Shown: positions 1-9,749 of the stretch, piece after piece
Layout: each line of letters begins with the position of its first letter
Numbering within the stretch: position 1 is the first letter of the stretch
DNA from: Dactylorhiza incarnata
Taxonomy: Eukaryota > Streptophyta > Magnoliopsida > Asparagales > Orchidaceae
Assembly: GCA_033032865.1 (NCBI GenBank)
Contig: JAWHQI010000257.1
Span: 310,001 to 374,000 of the forward strand
Length of the DNA: 64,000 nucleotides
Direction: 5' to 3'
The notes under the pieces: model-generated
The model's database searches: none
Seen by the model: the letters and a program-made list of their open reading frames with translations, nothing else
Told to the model about the DNA's origin: nothing
Translations under genes and position numbers: made by a program

Positions 1-1285
1 GTGCAGGAACTATAGGTGCAATACTCCACAGGTAGAAAGCAGCATGAAATCAAACTTTCTGAATGGAGCACTACCACCAGCGCTAAAGGTTAACGCAGGC
101 GCTAGCGCTACCGCTAGTGCTAACGCCAGGCGCTAGCTCAAGATCATCTCAGCGGTTTTGTCTCAGCGGTTCTGTCTCAGCGGTTCCTTAGCGCTACCGC
201 CAGCGCTAGCGCTACCGCCTGGCGCTAGCTTGAGCTCGTGCAGATCGCCACGCCGCCGACAGTTTTGCAACCGCTCCACACGAACGCTACCGCAGGCGCT
301 AGGAGCTACCGCAGGCGCTATCTCAAGTTCGTGCACAGAGCCACGCAGCCGACGGTTCCGCAACCGCTCAACACGACCGCTACCGCAGGCGCTATTAGCT
401 ACCGCAGGCGCTAGCTCCAAGAATTATAAAACGATGTATTCTCTCTCGTTTTGGGTTAGAACTTCCAGAGAGGTTGCTTGTGCCACAATTCCAGTGCTGT
501 TATGCTGCCGAAGATGGATCTACCACAAAAAGCTTAAGGAGAATTCTGGAGGAGGACTACGTCACGCTACATCCGAAGGACGATCGTTTCGACCTCGCTT
601 ATACTACAACGATCCTTCATCTCCGACTTCAGAAGATCTCATATATGGAGTTTTATTATTGTTTTCATTATTTCCATTCCATACTTTTTTGTAACCGTTT
701 AGAGAATTCGCCTTGTGTTGGCGACTAGGTCTGGGTAGGACTTAGGGGGAAATTCGCCTTGTGTTGACGACTAGTTCTAGGTGATTAGATCTAGGGGCTC
801 GAGGCCATATCCGGGGAAGGATTGGCTAGAGCGGCTTGAGGCCTTATCCGGGGAAGGATAGGCTAAAGCCAACCGGTTCGTGGGGATACGAGTCGGTATA
901 GAAAAGGAAAAATTATTTGCATATTTGTCGCCTCCAATTTCAAGCGATATTGAAATCAATTTTTGTAAACACCTTTTCATATAATATAATCATGTCTCTA
1001 TTTGTGTTTACTTGATTTCTCTCATTTGGCGTAATCTCTATTATATTGTCTTCTAAGTTTTCAATTCTAAATCTAAATTGTTTATTTCAATCTCTTTCAT
1101 CATAAAACAATTTAGTACTTGTTTCTAAAATTGCAAATCATAATTTTTCTATTCATTTAGCTAAATTGTTATTTTACCTTCACATATTATAAAACAATTT
1201 AGTAATTATCTTAAAATTATAAAAAGAATTTTTATTCCCTTATTCACCCCCCCCCCCCCCTCTAAGGGCGCCGTAAGATCCAACA
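1..1285 (+). mobile_element. 3' part of a SIRE-like Ty1/copia LTR (element E)
   Basis: The window opens inside a long terminal repeat. It ends ...GATCCAACA at 1285, two bases before a primer-binding site. Inside are the repeat block 68-420, a TATA-like stretch (ATTATAAAAC, 423-432), a two-copy repeat of TTCGCCTTGTGTTG (709 and about 752) and a two-copy repeat containing ATCCGGGGAAGGAT (about 808-868). A run of 14 C lies just before 1261. Long LTRs starting TGTTGGAACA, ending CCAACA and carrying variable minisatellites are known from the SIRE/Maximus copia lineage. I infer that lineage from the termini, the repeats and the following gag. The left end is outside the window. Confidence 0.7.
68..420 (+). 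repeat. Minisatellite in LTR E (GCTACCGCAGGCGCTA units)
   Basis: Imperfect units of the type GCTACCGCAGGCGCTAG recur at about 81-138, 187-232, 285-320 and 380-417. A short array of GTCTCAGCGGTTC-type units sits at 147-186. Short ORFs over this stretch on both strands are a by-product of the repeats and are not genes. Confidence 0.8.
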
Positions 1286-1287
1286 AG

Positions 1288-1306
1288 TGGTATCAAAGCT
1301 AGGTTA
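1288..1306 (+). other. Primer-binding site of element E (tRNA-iMet type)
   Basis: TGGTATCAAAGCTAGGTTA starts two bases after the LTR end. It matches the plant initiator tRNA-Met site TGGTATCAGAGC with one difference (A for G at the ninth base). It fixes the LTR boundary and the plus orientation. Confidence 0.85.
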
Positions 1307-1334
1307 TTCCAAACGGTTTTAAAAACCAGGAATA

Positions 1335-2885
1335 ATGACGTCTCATGATCTCGCTTCTACTAGTGGGGGGAACTTTCTTTTAAATGAAAAATCTTTAGCA
1401 CCACTTTTATTTGAAGGCAAAAATTATAATGGGTGGAAATTTCTTATGGAAAAATTTCTTAAATCTTTGGATATTGAAGTATGGAATATTACAATTAAAA
1501 TGCCCCCAAGTATTCTTAATAAAAATGAAATGTTTTTAAATGCCAAATCAATGAATAGTCTATATTATGCATTAGATAAAAATATTTTCAAATTTATTTA
1601 TACATTTCCTACTGCTTATGAAGTTTGGAAATTTCTTGAGAATTCTTATAGTCTTTCTTCCACAGATGATGAACAAGAGGAATTCCTTATGGATTCAAGA
1701 GAAGAAATCGACAAGGACTCATTCTTGGAGGAAGATAAATCTAAGAAAGAAATCGACGAGGAATTCCTTATGGATCCAAGAGAAGAAATCGATGAGTACT
1801 CATGCTTGAAGGAAGAAGAATACAACGTCACAATGTTGGACTCATTTGATGACCAAACATCAAGCAAAAGAGAAGATGGAAATTATAGCAAGGTAAGAAA
1901 ATCTAAATCTTCACTTTTTGTAACAAATTCTATTTCTGCATTTCGTGTGCTTAAATTTTCTAAACGTAAAATTTCAAAGTTGAAACATGCTAATTCCAAA
2001 TTACGTTTAGAAAATAAAACTTTAAAAGCAAACGCTAAAGTAGAATCTAATATTGATGTGTTAAATTCTCTTTCATGCTCTTTAGTTAAAATTCCTATTC
2101 CTTGTTTAGATTGCAATTTATTAAAAGAAAAATTCAAGGAAATTGAAAAAGCACTCTTAGTTTCTAAAGAACATAATGAAAAATTGATAGTTGAAAATGA
2201 TGCTTTAACTTGTAAGTTAATACAATTAAAATCTTTTGTTGAAAAATTTCAAATGTCATCTAATGAATTTCATCATAAGATTTTGAATAACAAGGATAAA
2301 TTAACTTACAAAATCATTTCTAAAAAGGACCATTTTCACACATTAAATCAAAAGGAGTTTAGTTTCAAAAAGAATTATGATCCTCACAAAATTCTTAAGA
2401 GTTATTATTATAAGTCTCAATATATTTTCAATCATAACTCAAATTTAAAAACTCTTTTTCATGAAAATCAAACTATAAAATATTATCCTTCATATTATAA
2501 GAGTATGTCTATAAGAAAGAGTGGAAATGAAAATTATCAAAATAAGAATCAATTATTTACAACATTTTGTAACCCACTCTTTCAACAATCACTTCTTAAG
2601 AAAGACAATCACTCTTATAAACTTTCAAAGAATCTTTATAATAAAATTAATTATGATTATCAACATCAATATATTTTGAAAAATAATTTGAATAAACATA
2701 AATCCCAAATGAATTATTTTTCAAATAAATATAATCATATAAAGATGTCACATAATCATAATATGAATTTAAATGATAAACAATCAATGTATGAATGGAG
2801 ACCCATAAAGAAAAATGATGTATCATCTTTAATTGAAAATGCCCATTCATCATTATCTTCGCAAAAGCCACCACAATGTATTTGA
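1335..2885 (+). CDS. Copia gag-like protein of a SIRE-like element, no pol attached
   Basis: A 516-codon ORF starts 29 bases after the primer site at the first ATG. Residues about 25-100 look like the N-terminus of plant copia Gag (FEGKNYNGWKFLMEKFL, then VWKFLENSY), which packages element RNA in the cytoplasm. Next comes a lysine/glutamate-rich stretch with a repeated EEFLMDSREEID-type motif (about 115-160), then a long coiled-coil-like part (about 200-320), then a low-complexity Asn/Lys/Tyr-rich C-terminus. No CCHC knuckle, protease, integrase or RT follows. It is very A+T-rich. It is either a non-autonomous element's gag or the remains of a SIRE element that lost pol by deletion. The RNA-binding role is inferred from the family. 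Confidence 0.7.
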   Translation: MTSHDLASTSGGNFLLNEKSLAPLLFEGKNYNGWKFLMEKFLKSLDIEVWNITIKMPPSILNKNEMFLNAKSMNSLYYALDKNIFKFIYTFPTAYEVWKFLENSYSLSSTDDEQEEFLMDSREEIDKDSFLEEDKSKKEIDEEFLMDPREEIDEYSCLKEEEYNVTMLDSFDDQTSSKREDGNYSKVRKSKSSLFVTNSISAFRVLKFSKRKISKLKHANSKLRLENKTLKANAKVESNIDVLNSLSCSLVKIPIPCLDCNLLKEKFKEIEKALLVSKEHNEKLIVENDALTCKLIQLKSFVEKFQMSSNEFHHKILNNKDKLTYKIISKKDHFHTLNQKEFSFKKNYDPHKILKSYYYKSQYIFNHNSNLKTLFHENQTIKYYPSYYKSMSIRKSGNENYQNKNQLFTTFCNPLFQQSLLKKDNHSYKLSKNLYNKINYDYQHQYILKNNLNKHKSQMNYFSNKYNHIKMSHNHNMNLNDKQSMYEWRPIKKNDVSSLIENAHSSLSSQKPPQCI

Positions 2886-3344
2886 GTACCCAAAGGAACC
2901 ATCCCACATGGTCAACTTTGGATACCTAAATCTCTTTTCATTTAATATCTTTCAATTGCATGAAGTAGAAACAAATAAAAATGAAATATCACTACTCTAC
3001 TTCATGATATGCTAATTGTCACTTTTCTTTTGTTTATTTTTTTTGAACAAACATGCTATGATCACTTTATATATCATGTAATATGACTTTCATATATTAA
3101 GCCTAATGTTTATCAAATCAAATTTGAATTAAAATTCAACATTATGTTATATATGTTTTCAAAGTGATCTATCTCTCATCTTTGATTGTTCTTTATCCTT
3201 TTAAATCCTTTACCCTTAATTGTCTTGAATTATCATTAGAAATTGAATATTGAAATTATTATCAAGACTATTGAAACTATTTTAACGATTGGATTTAAAT
3301 GGTTTATTAAAGGGCTTAAACTAAAAATTAAAATGCGCAATCCA
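2886..3344 (+). other. A+T-rich non-coding remainder of element E
   Basis: No gene is visible. The first bases still resemble a copia reading frame, then the sequence becomes plain A+T-rich DNA. It ends where the minus-strand copia fragment begins, at about 3345, so this junction is probably a deletion or recombination breakpoint. Confidence 0.5.
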
Positions 3345-4708
3345 ATTAAGATCCCCTTTTCTGCCTTCATCTCTAACTTCCTTCTTCCTTCTTTTGGAAT
3401 GTGCTTGTAGGCAACACAGCCAAAAGTCTTTAGGTGTTGCACATTGGGCTTCTTCTTCCTCCAAGCTTCATATGGAGTTACACCTTCTAGACTTCTGGTT
3501 GGGGACCTGTTAAGCACATAGACCACTGTCTGAGCAGCTTCTGCCCACAGTTCCTGAGGCAGACCATGATGATGTAGCATTGCTTTTACTTTCTCCATGA
3601 TGGTCCTATTCTTTCTTTCTGCTGTGCAATTTTGTTCAGGTGAGTAGGGAGAGGTGAGCTCCCTGGTGATGCCCTCCCTGGTGATGCCTTGATCCTTGCA
3701 GTAGCTTTGGAACTCTAGACTTGTGAATTCCCCTCCACCATCAGATCTCAGGCATTTTAAGTTGTGACCACTTTGCTTCTCAGCAACAGCCTTGAACTCC
3801 CTGAATTTTGTGAAAGTTTCAGATTTATTCTGCAAAAAATAAATCCAGGAAAACCTGGAATAATCATCAGTTAGGCATAAGAAATATTTCATTCCTCCAA
3901 TGGAGGGAGAAGATGCTGGCCCCCAGAGATCAGCATGGACCAATTCCAAAGGTTCTTCAGCTCTCCATTTTGATGCTTTTGGGAATGGCTGCATGTGGCT
4001 CTTCCACATTATACATCCTTCACAGATAGCAGATTCTCCTTCCAGTCTTGGTAGCCCCTCCACCATTTCCTTTTGCTTTAGCAGCAACAGATCCTTTATG
4101 TTTAGGTGTGCAAATCTGTGATGCCACAAAGACACATCTGTGCTGCAAGAGAATGCACAGTCACCTGGCTCATTGAAATTCACTGGAAACATATTGTTAG
4201 AAGTCATGCATACAATGGCTATGCACACACTTGATTCTTTGTGCATAATGTGACAGTATTCTCCTTCAAAAGTAATTGTGTACCCACCCCTCATGAGCTG
4301 TCCAACACTCAAGAGACTTTGAGATAGTTTTGGCACTAAATGCACACCATCTAAGTGTTTGACTTCCCCTTCTTTTGACAGAACAGCCATTGTTCCTGTC
4401 CCTTTTATCTCCAACTTCTTTCCATCTCCAAGAACAACATGGGTTTTCTCGGCAGCAGCAAGATTAGTGAAGATTTTTTCATTGGGGGACATATGGTTTG
4501 AACAACCACTATCTATGAACCAAGTTTCATTTGACTCAAAGTTGGTTCTAGATATTAAGAGCTTTTCTGTTGTGTCTATGAATTTGGCTTCTTCCTTATC
4601 TTCTCTCTTATCTTTTGACCAACAATCTTTTTGCATGTGTGTTGGCCTTTTACACCTTTTACATTTATAAAAACAATCATAGGCAGTGTGATTTGTTCTC
4701 TTGCACAA
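3236..4708 (-). CDS. Copia pol fragment: zinc knuckle, protease, integrase
   Basis: The frame (4708 down to 3236) opens in a zinc knuckle; a second knuckle, CKRCKRPTHMQKDC, follows. The aspartic protease motif WFIDSGCSNHM processes the polyprotein. The GAG-pre-integrase zinc region (HHRFAHLN) comes next. The integrase core inserts the DNA copy into the genome; its acidic residues lie in HADLWGP, LRSDGGGEF and AERKNRT. The end, KAEKGILIG, is where copia integrase normally runs on toward RT; here true homology stops at about 3345 and the last 35 or so codons are unrelated. There is a 15-bp in-frame tandem duplication between the second Asp and the Glu (about 3660-3690). It is separated from gag by a frame change. 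Confidence 0.9.
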   Translation of the reverse strand: MCKRTNHTAYDCFYKCKRCKRPTHMQKDCWSKDKREDKEEAKFIDTTEKLLISRTNFESNETWFIDSGCSNHMSPNEKIFTNLAAAEKTHVVLGDGKKLEIKGTGTMAVLSKEGEVKHLDGVHLVPKLSQSLLSVGQLMRGGYTITFEGEYCHIMHKESSVCIAIVCMTSNNMFPVNFNEPGDCAFSCSTDVSLWHHRFAHLNIKDLLLLKQKEMVEGLPRLEGESAICEGCIMWKSHMQPFPKASKWRAEEPLELVHADLWGPASSPSIGGMKYFLCLTDDYSRFSWIYFLQNKSETFTKFREFKAVAEKQSGHNLKCLRSDGGGEFTSLEFQSYCKDQGITREGITRELTSPYSPEQNCTAERKNRTIMEKVKAMLHHHGLPQELWAEAAQTVVYVLNRSPTRSLEGVTPYEAWRKKKPNVQHLKTFGCVAYKHIPKEGRRKLEMKAEKGILIGLRILIFSLSPLINHLNPIVKIVSIVLIIISIFNF

Positions 4709-5535
4709 GACACATTAAGATTGATTGTTGTTGGATTCATTGGCTCTCGTTTCTCCTTGCCTACCTCTCCCCTACCTCTTGTGGACAGTTTTGGAGCTCT
4801 GGTTGGACCCTTTTCAGAAGTGCTAATTTTTGTTTTGCTTTGAAAGACATGTTCAAGCTCACTACTAGGCCCTTTTATCCTTTCTTCATGGGCTTGTAGA
4901 GACCCCATCAACTCAGATATTGAAAGGTGTTTAAGGTCTTTTGTCTCTTCAATTGTAGTGACAATGGGATAGAACTTTGGGGGTAAACATCTTAGGATTT
5001 TAGGGGCAATCTTCTTATCTTTCAATTTGTCCCCTAGACTCCTAATTTGGTTTACAATACCCATTAATCTTGTCACAAACTCTTTTATTGTTTCACTCTC
5101 TTTCATAGCAATGTTTTCAAAAAGCTTCCATTGATGTTGCAATTTTATAGATATTACCTTCTCGGAGCCTTGAAACTCACTGTAGAGGATGTCCCATGCC
5201 TTCTTTGGTGTGGCTGCCCCCATGATCCTTGGGTAGATGTCTTTGCTTACTCCTTGATGCAGTAGGAGAAGTGCTTTTGCTTCTAGCTTTGCTTCTTCTT
5301 GCTCTGCTTTTAAGGCTTCAACATCTGATTCCTTCCCTTTGGATGCATCAAATTCCTTCCCTTTGGATGTTTCTGGTGGCTTTTTTGCTTCCTCTTTTTC
5401 AATGAAATGCCATAGCCCTTGTGACTGGAACACAAGGCGCATATGAACAGCCCAAAAATCATAGTGTTCTCCGTCAAAGACGGGGACACCAGCTTGGGTA
5501 AAATTGAACATGTGGGATGTATTCGGTGCCGCCAT
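4576..5535 (-). CDS. Copia Gag (UBN2-type)
   Basis: About 300 codons from the ATG at 5535, around 90 bases inside the primer site. The N-terminus (FDGEHYDFWAVHMRLVFQSQ) and the middle (AWDILYSEFQGSEK, then IKEFVTRLMGIVNQIRSLG) are typical of plant copia Gag, the capsid-forming RNA-binding protein. The frame runs past its natural end. The CCHC knuckle CVLCKRTNHTAYDC is in the next frame with a TAA just before it (about 4720), so a frameshift lies near 4750-4790. The last 40 or so codons of this frame are therefore probably not native. Confidence 0.85.
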   Translation of the reverse strand: MAAPNTSHMFNFTQAGVPVFDGEHYDFWAVHMRLVFQSQGLWHFIEKEEAKKPPETSKGKEFDASKGKESDVEALKAEQEEAKLEAKALLLLHQGVSKDIYPRIMGAATPKKAWDILYSEFQGSEKVISIKLQHQWKLFENIAMKESETIKEFVTRLMGIVNQIRSLGDKLKDKKIAPKILRCLPPKFYPIVTTIEETKDLKHLSISELMGSLQAHEERIKGPSSELEHVFQSKTKISTSEKGPTRAPKLSTRGRGEVGKEKREPMNPTTINLNVSCAREQITLPMIVFINVKGVKGQHTCKKIVGQKIREKIRKKPNS

Positions 5536-5622
5536 GTGATGATGGGATATGGAATGAATGTAAGGAGATGATATTCAACTACACCCTCCCACTGATGGCC
5601 ATCAAACACACGAGCAAACCTC

Positions 5623-5634
5623 GCTCTGATATCA
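5623..5634 (-). other. Primer-binding site of the minus-strand copia fragment
   Basis: The minus strand reads TGATATCAGAGC directly after the LTR end. This is the initiator tRNA-Met site with one change (A for G). It proves that the LTR at 5635-5976 is the 5' LTR. Confidence 0.85.
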
Positions 5635-5976
5635 TGATGAAAAACAGGGAAACCATGGAACTAAAAGAAGAATTGCAGGAGACATGTGCAGAGAAGTAGT
5701 TTTTCCATTCAGAATTCTCATTCATTGTTTATACAACTCATACAATCTTTTATAGGGCAGAATGCATTAATAACTTTCTTGTTTATTAGGTACATAGAAA
5801 ATTAAAGACTGATGCTTAGACTTCTGCTGGCAGTTAATTCTTTGGTTGCTTCATCTTCTTCCGGCTGTGATGATGCTTGGAAATTGTAACTGGCGGTTGC
5901 TCTTCTTCCCTTCGTCTTCAGCATTAAGTATCTCAACAATTTAGTATGTCAGCCTATTGCCATCACCCAGCCAACA
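5635..5976 (-). repeat. 5' LTR of the minus-strand copia fragment (342 bp)
   Basis: On the minus strand it begins TGTTGGCTGGGTGATGG and ends TTTTTCATCA, abutting the primer site. A TATA box (TATAAAAG, minus) lies at 5754-5747 in the expected U3/R position. No second LTR is present in the window. Confidence 0.85.
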
Positions 5977-6942
5977 AAATTTAGCTTGGATAAGGGTGTA
6001 AGAATAATGTTTGCCGGAAGCAGTGAGTTACATCTCGCGGGAGATATTTTAGCATATAATGTGTGTTGTATCTCAGAATAAGGTTTATTTATGTCTGTTG
6101 GAAGTGGCAAGCTATACCTAGTGAGAGAGATATTTCGCGGGACAATCGTGCTAGTATGGTAAGCTTATGCGACGATAGTTAATCGGGTCGGATTATAAAT
6201 TAGCTTTGTTAAATCCGTCAGACCCCTGATCATGTCAATGACTGCGTCTTTATCATCAAAATTTACTTTATGCAAAATTATCAAATCACTGGCTATCATA
6301 TTATTAGAACATAGTACCCTCAATATATATTATATAAGCACATCAATTGAGAAACGCCAAGTCGCCAACACAACTTTGACAACGTACGAAAGATCGAAAA
6401 TATACACTTCAATTACTTGCATAAATAAATCGTAGCGAATATACCATCCCTACCGCAGACATTTGGCACCACCACATGAAATCATGCACAAAACAAACAT
6501 TTGGCCCAACGGTTTACTCTCATGTCACAAGATTGAAAAAAAAAAGTTCACATGTTAGATGACACTATACGCGACGAATTGTATTGATAGTATAATTTTA
6601 CATCACGAAACTCATGTACCCTTGTGTATTTAATATAGATCTTGGGCTCCTCCACCTACAATTAATTGGTAATTTCTTGTTGGATTCATAGCTTTTAATA
6701 CCAATTGATAAATTTTCAACGTCAGAGACTAAAGACATGCCAAAACATCACAATGCAACATCAATGTTTGCTATAAAGTATACTTACAAACACACAACAA
6801 CCATTGCCCTGTCTCTTTGCCAATGTTTTTGCACATTGAAAGAATTTTCTTCGTATTACATTAATTATCTTTCATTTTTTTTCATTACTAATCAAACGAC
6901 ATTCCTTTTTTCATCACCATCAAATTATTCGCTCTATTCAAT
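5977..6942. other. Unassigned A+T-rich spacer
   Basis: No gene or element termini recognised. Two short related stretches (about 6013-6055 and 6092-6140, each with a GGAAG...AGATATTT pattern) suggest an old local duplication. The rest is A+T-rich. Confidence 0.4.
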
Positions 6943-7240
6943 AGCAAATTTGATTTTTTTTTTTTAAATGATACATCTGACTTCGATTCCTCCAACTTAG
7001 GTCTGTTTGGCACGGCGTTGGCGATCATGAGCGGAGTGGATATGAACTGTCGTTTGTAAACGCCCCACCTCACATAAGGACCTCCATCCGCCTTTATGTT
7101 CAAAACTAGGTTTTTTTTCTTTGCGGCGGTCATAAATGTTGTCATGCCAAATATCCTATGACATGAAATTGTTCAAAACTAGGTTTTTTTTCTTTGGCGA
7201 CTACATGGCGAGCTGTGTAAAAAATTATCAGATTACTACT
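6943..7240 (+). repeat. Duplicated flank, copy 1
   Basis: Nearly the same sequence as 10929-11151, from a poly-T tract through GGTCTGTTTGGCACGGCG to the bases ATTACTACT next to an LTR. This copy has an extra 73 bp bounded by two copies of GTTCAAAACTAGGTTTTTTT (7098 and 7171). The other copy has only one of these. No coding content. Confidence 0.85.
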
Positions 7241-7611
7241 TGTTGCGGGTCGTTCAACGCTCTCCTAGACCGGTCGAGTTGAACCTCCTTAGCTCGAGAG
7301 TGAGCGGAACGCGCGAACAGTCAAAAGTGAGAAAAAACAGTAGACAGCGAGACTTTTACGTGGAAACCCCGAAAAGGGAAAAATCACGGGGCCTAGCCCA
7401 GTTCTGAATGATCCACTAATATCGAGAGTTACAAGAAGTTGTTTTTCGAGGGTGACAGGCCACTGCTTATTACAAAGATTTTGTTTAGGTCCTTCAAGTC
7501 TTTGGGAGCTAGCGAAGCATGACGAAACGTTCTTGGAGACAGCCTGGAGCAAAGCGCAGCGGAGCGGCCTGGAGCGGAGCGGCCTATAGCGGGGCGGCCT
7601 GGAGCGGAGCG
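7241..7611 (-). mobile_element. Partial LTR (copy A), duplicate of the LTR at 11152
   Basis: It matches the first 370 or so bases of 11152-12905 at roughly 90 percent by eye and has the same CTACT flank. It includes the ACGTGGAAA...AGGGAAAAA block typical of copia U5 regions read in reverse. It breaks inside the GGAGCGGAGCGGCCT repeat at 7611, where another LTR begins. Orientation is minus, judging from the full-length relatives. Confidence 0.75.
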
Positions 7612-8444
7612 TGTTGGAACAACCCTATTACTGATTTGGGCTAGGATCACTATCTGTTGACTAGGATCAAGTTGACCCCAATGTATAGTCAATGAGTCAA
7701 GAGTTTAGGCTGTTAGAACTCAAGAAATCATTCAAGTTCTGCATTTGACGAACTCCATACTGCGTTCGACGAACTGCTCTCTGCGTTCGACGAGCGGCAT
7801 GCTCTCTGCGTTCGACGAACTTCTCTCTGCGTTCGACAAACGACATGCTCTCTGCGTTCGACGAACGGCTTGCTTCTATCTCAGCGTCTCAGCGCCTCAG
7901 CTCAGCGGTCAACGAACATACCCCGTCTCAGCGGTCGACGAAAAGATGCGTTCGACGAACTCAAGTTTGCGTTCGACGAACAGCTCAATATCTCAGCGGC
8001 CGACGATCCAGCCCGTCTCAGCGGTCGACGAGATTTGCTCAGCGGCTCAGCGGTCGACGAAATTATCCAGGCTCAGCGGTCGACGAATCCTTCCGTTCGA
8101 CGAACTCCAGTCTGCGTTCGACGAATCTTTATCAGATGCTCAGATCGACGAAAGATCTTCTCAGCTCTACTAATTCAACTCTTCCAGAGCAAAGTTTAAT
8201 TGAGATCGACGAAAATCTTGAGATCGACGAACAGACTTGTTCTCAGCGGTCGACGAGATTAACTCAGTTTGCGTTCGACGAATATCTTCAGATCGACGAA
8301 CACAGCTCTGAGGTCGACGAAATTTGTTGAGATCGACGAAAATATCTCTAAAGCAGATTCATTTTAGAAGATCATATTATTTCATTCTCTGAACTCAGAT
8401 CGACTACAACAACGGCTCTTTTATACCAGCTAAGTAAGGATAAT
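7612..8444 (+). mobile_element. SIRE-like LTR with minisatellite (element D, left part)
   Basis: It starts TGTTGGAACAACCC, a typical copia/SIRE LTR start, and runs through a long minisatellite (7738-8340) to a TATA-like TTTTATACC (8419-8427). It is then interrupted at 8445 by a solo LTR with a 5-bp TSD and resumes at 10203. The bases left of 7612 (GAGCG) are not found again at the right end, so D's own TSD is not confirmed. Confidence 0.7.
7738..8340 (+). repeat. Minisatellite of LTR D (GTTCGACGAA / CAGCGGTCGACGA)
   Basis: Some thirty copies of a TCGACGAA core in two alternating contexts: TCTGCGTTCGACGAACT and TCTCAGCGGTCGACGA, about 15-18 bp apart, with scattered AGATCGACGAA units at the right end. 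Three overlapping frames stay open for 100-160 codons simply because the repeat lacks stops. They are not genes. Confidence 0.85.
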
Positions 8445-8754
8445 TGTTGCGGAACGCTTAGGGCTCTTGGTAGACCGGTTCACTTGAACCGCCTCAGCTC
8501 GTGAGCGAGCTAAGCGCGCAAACAGTCAATTAGAGGTTCGTTGAGTACGCAGAGACTTTTTAACGTGGAAAACCCGGAAAGGGTAAAAAACCACGCGGCC
8601 GGAGCTGTGCCGACCAAACTTCACTATCTTCTGGAGGAGTTACAACTTGGAAGCTAGAACTCGAGCGCGACAGGCCGCTGCTCGTTACAATACTTGGGGG
8701 AAGAGAGCTTCGAGGGTGACAGACCACCTCTCGAAAAAACTAAGTCCTTTTCCC

Positions 8755-9060
8755 TTCTGAGACTGCTAGTCGCCTTTCGGAAGCGGGAAGGCCAGTCGCC
8801 TTTTCCTTCTGAGAATGCTTGTCGCCTTTCTGGAAGCGAGAAGGCTAGTCGCCTTTTCCTTCTGAGAAATGTTGGTCGCCTTTCTGGAATTGAGAAGGCT
8901 AGTCGCCTTTCTCTTCTGAGAACTGCTCGTCGCCTTTCTGGAAGACGAAGATCAGTCGCCTTTCTCTTCTGAGAACTGCTCGTCGCCTTTCTGGAAGACG
9001 AAGGTCAGTCGCCTTTCTCTTCTGAGAACTGCTCGTCGCCTTTCTGGAAGATGAAGATCT
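8755..9060. repeat. Tandem repeat in LTR B (about 55-60 bp unit)
   Basis: Five to six units of the form AGTCGCCTTTC...TTCTGAGAACTGCT...TCGCCTTTCTGGAAG. The last two or three units are nearly identical, so the array probably grew recently by slippage or unequal exchange. A 20-bp GATCTTCAAGTCCCGAAGGA unit is repeated three times just to the right (9055-9115). Confidence 0.8.
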
Positions 9061-9309
9061 TCAAGTCCCGAAGGAGATCTTCAAGTCCCGAAAGAGATCT
9101 TCAAGTGCCGAAGGAGAATTCCGCAGAAGTCTGCAAGGAGCTCTCCCGAGTCCAGAAGTCAAGGTCCCCTCAAATGAAGCCATGGGGCTCCTTTTATAGT
9201 TTTTGTCGGGGGCGGACCGGTAATTTTGCCGTTGGCAGTTTCCATAAATGCTCGGTGGACGAATCATATTCTCCGGTTCGGGGCCCTCGGATCACTATTT
9301 TTCGTAAAT

Positions 9310-9620
9310 GACCACCTTGCCCTTCGGGCAGCTTGGGCAGTTTGGGCAGTTCGGGCAGTTCCGTTGGAGGTGAAAAAGACGACTAACTGTTCCTGAAAAG
9401 TGAGAAGCCTGAAACCTAAAATGTGAGAAGCCGGAAAGACAAAAAGTGAGAAGCTGGAAAGACAAAAAGTGAGAACGCTCCCGAACGTGTTCGGAAGCGT
9501 TCTGAGCGCGCGTGAGCGCTAAAGTGCTCTGAGCGCGCAACGAACATGGAAGCGCTTTGAGCGCGCTTAGCAGTGTTCTGAGCGCGCGTAAGCGCGGAGG
9601 TGTTTCGAGCGAACGGTGGA
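9310..9620. repeat. Short repeat arrays in LTR B
   Basis: Four GGGCAGTTT-type units (about 9325-9360), four GTGAGAAGC...GAAA units (about 9395-9475) and several GTTCTGAGCGCGCGTGAGCGC units (about 9490-9600) lie side by side. No coding sense. Confidence 0.75.
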
Positions 9621-9749
9621 GCGGGGAGTTGTCCTCCAAATAGGAATTGGGATCTGACGCACCTGACGAGGGGGCGCGACTGCGGCAGGGCCCCTTGCGA
9701 GCCCCCCTACAGAAAAAGGCGAGGGAAGGGGGCCGGACCGCATCCTATG

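Larger units (their letters stand above)
3345..5976 (-). mobile_element. Truncated Ty1/copia element (LTR, gag, PR, IN; RT lost)
   Basis: Read on the minus strand: a 342-bp LTR (5976-5635), a primer-binding site, gag, two CCHC knuckles, protease and integrase in copia order. It stops abruptly just past the integrase C-terminal motif at about 3345. RT, RNase H and 3' LTR are missing, so no TSD can be checked. This is a dead 5' fragment. Confidence 0.9.

Noticed and set aside
1288..1306. tRNA gene
   Set aside because: This and similar sites (17810, 22834, 63570) are short primer-binding complements without a cloverleaf.
7745..8330. Three overlapping plus-strand frames of 109-161 codons
   Set aside because: They are translations of the TCGACGAA minisatellite of LTR D.
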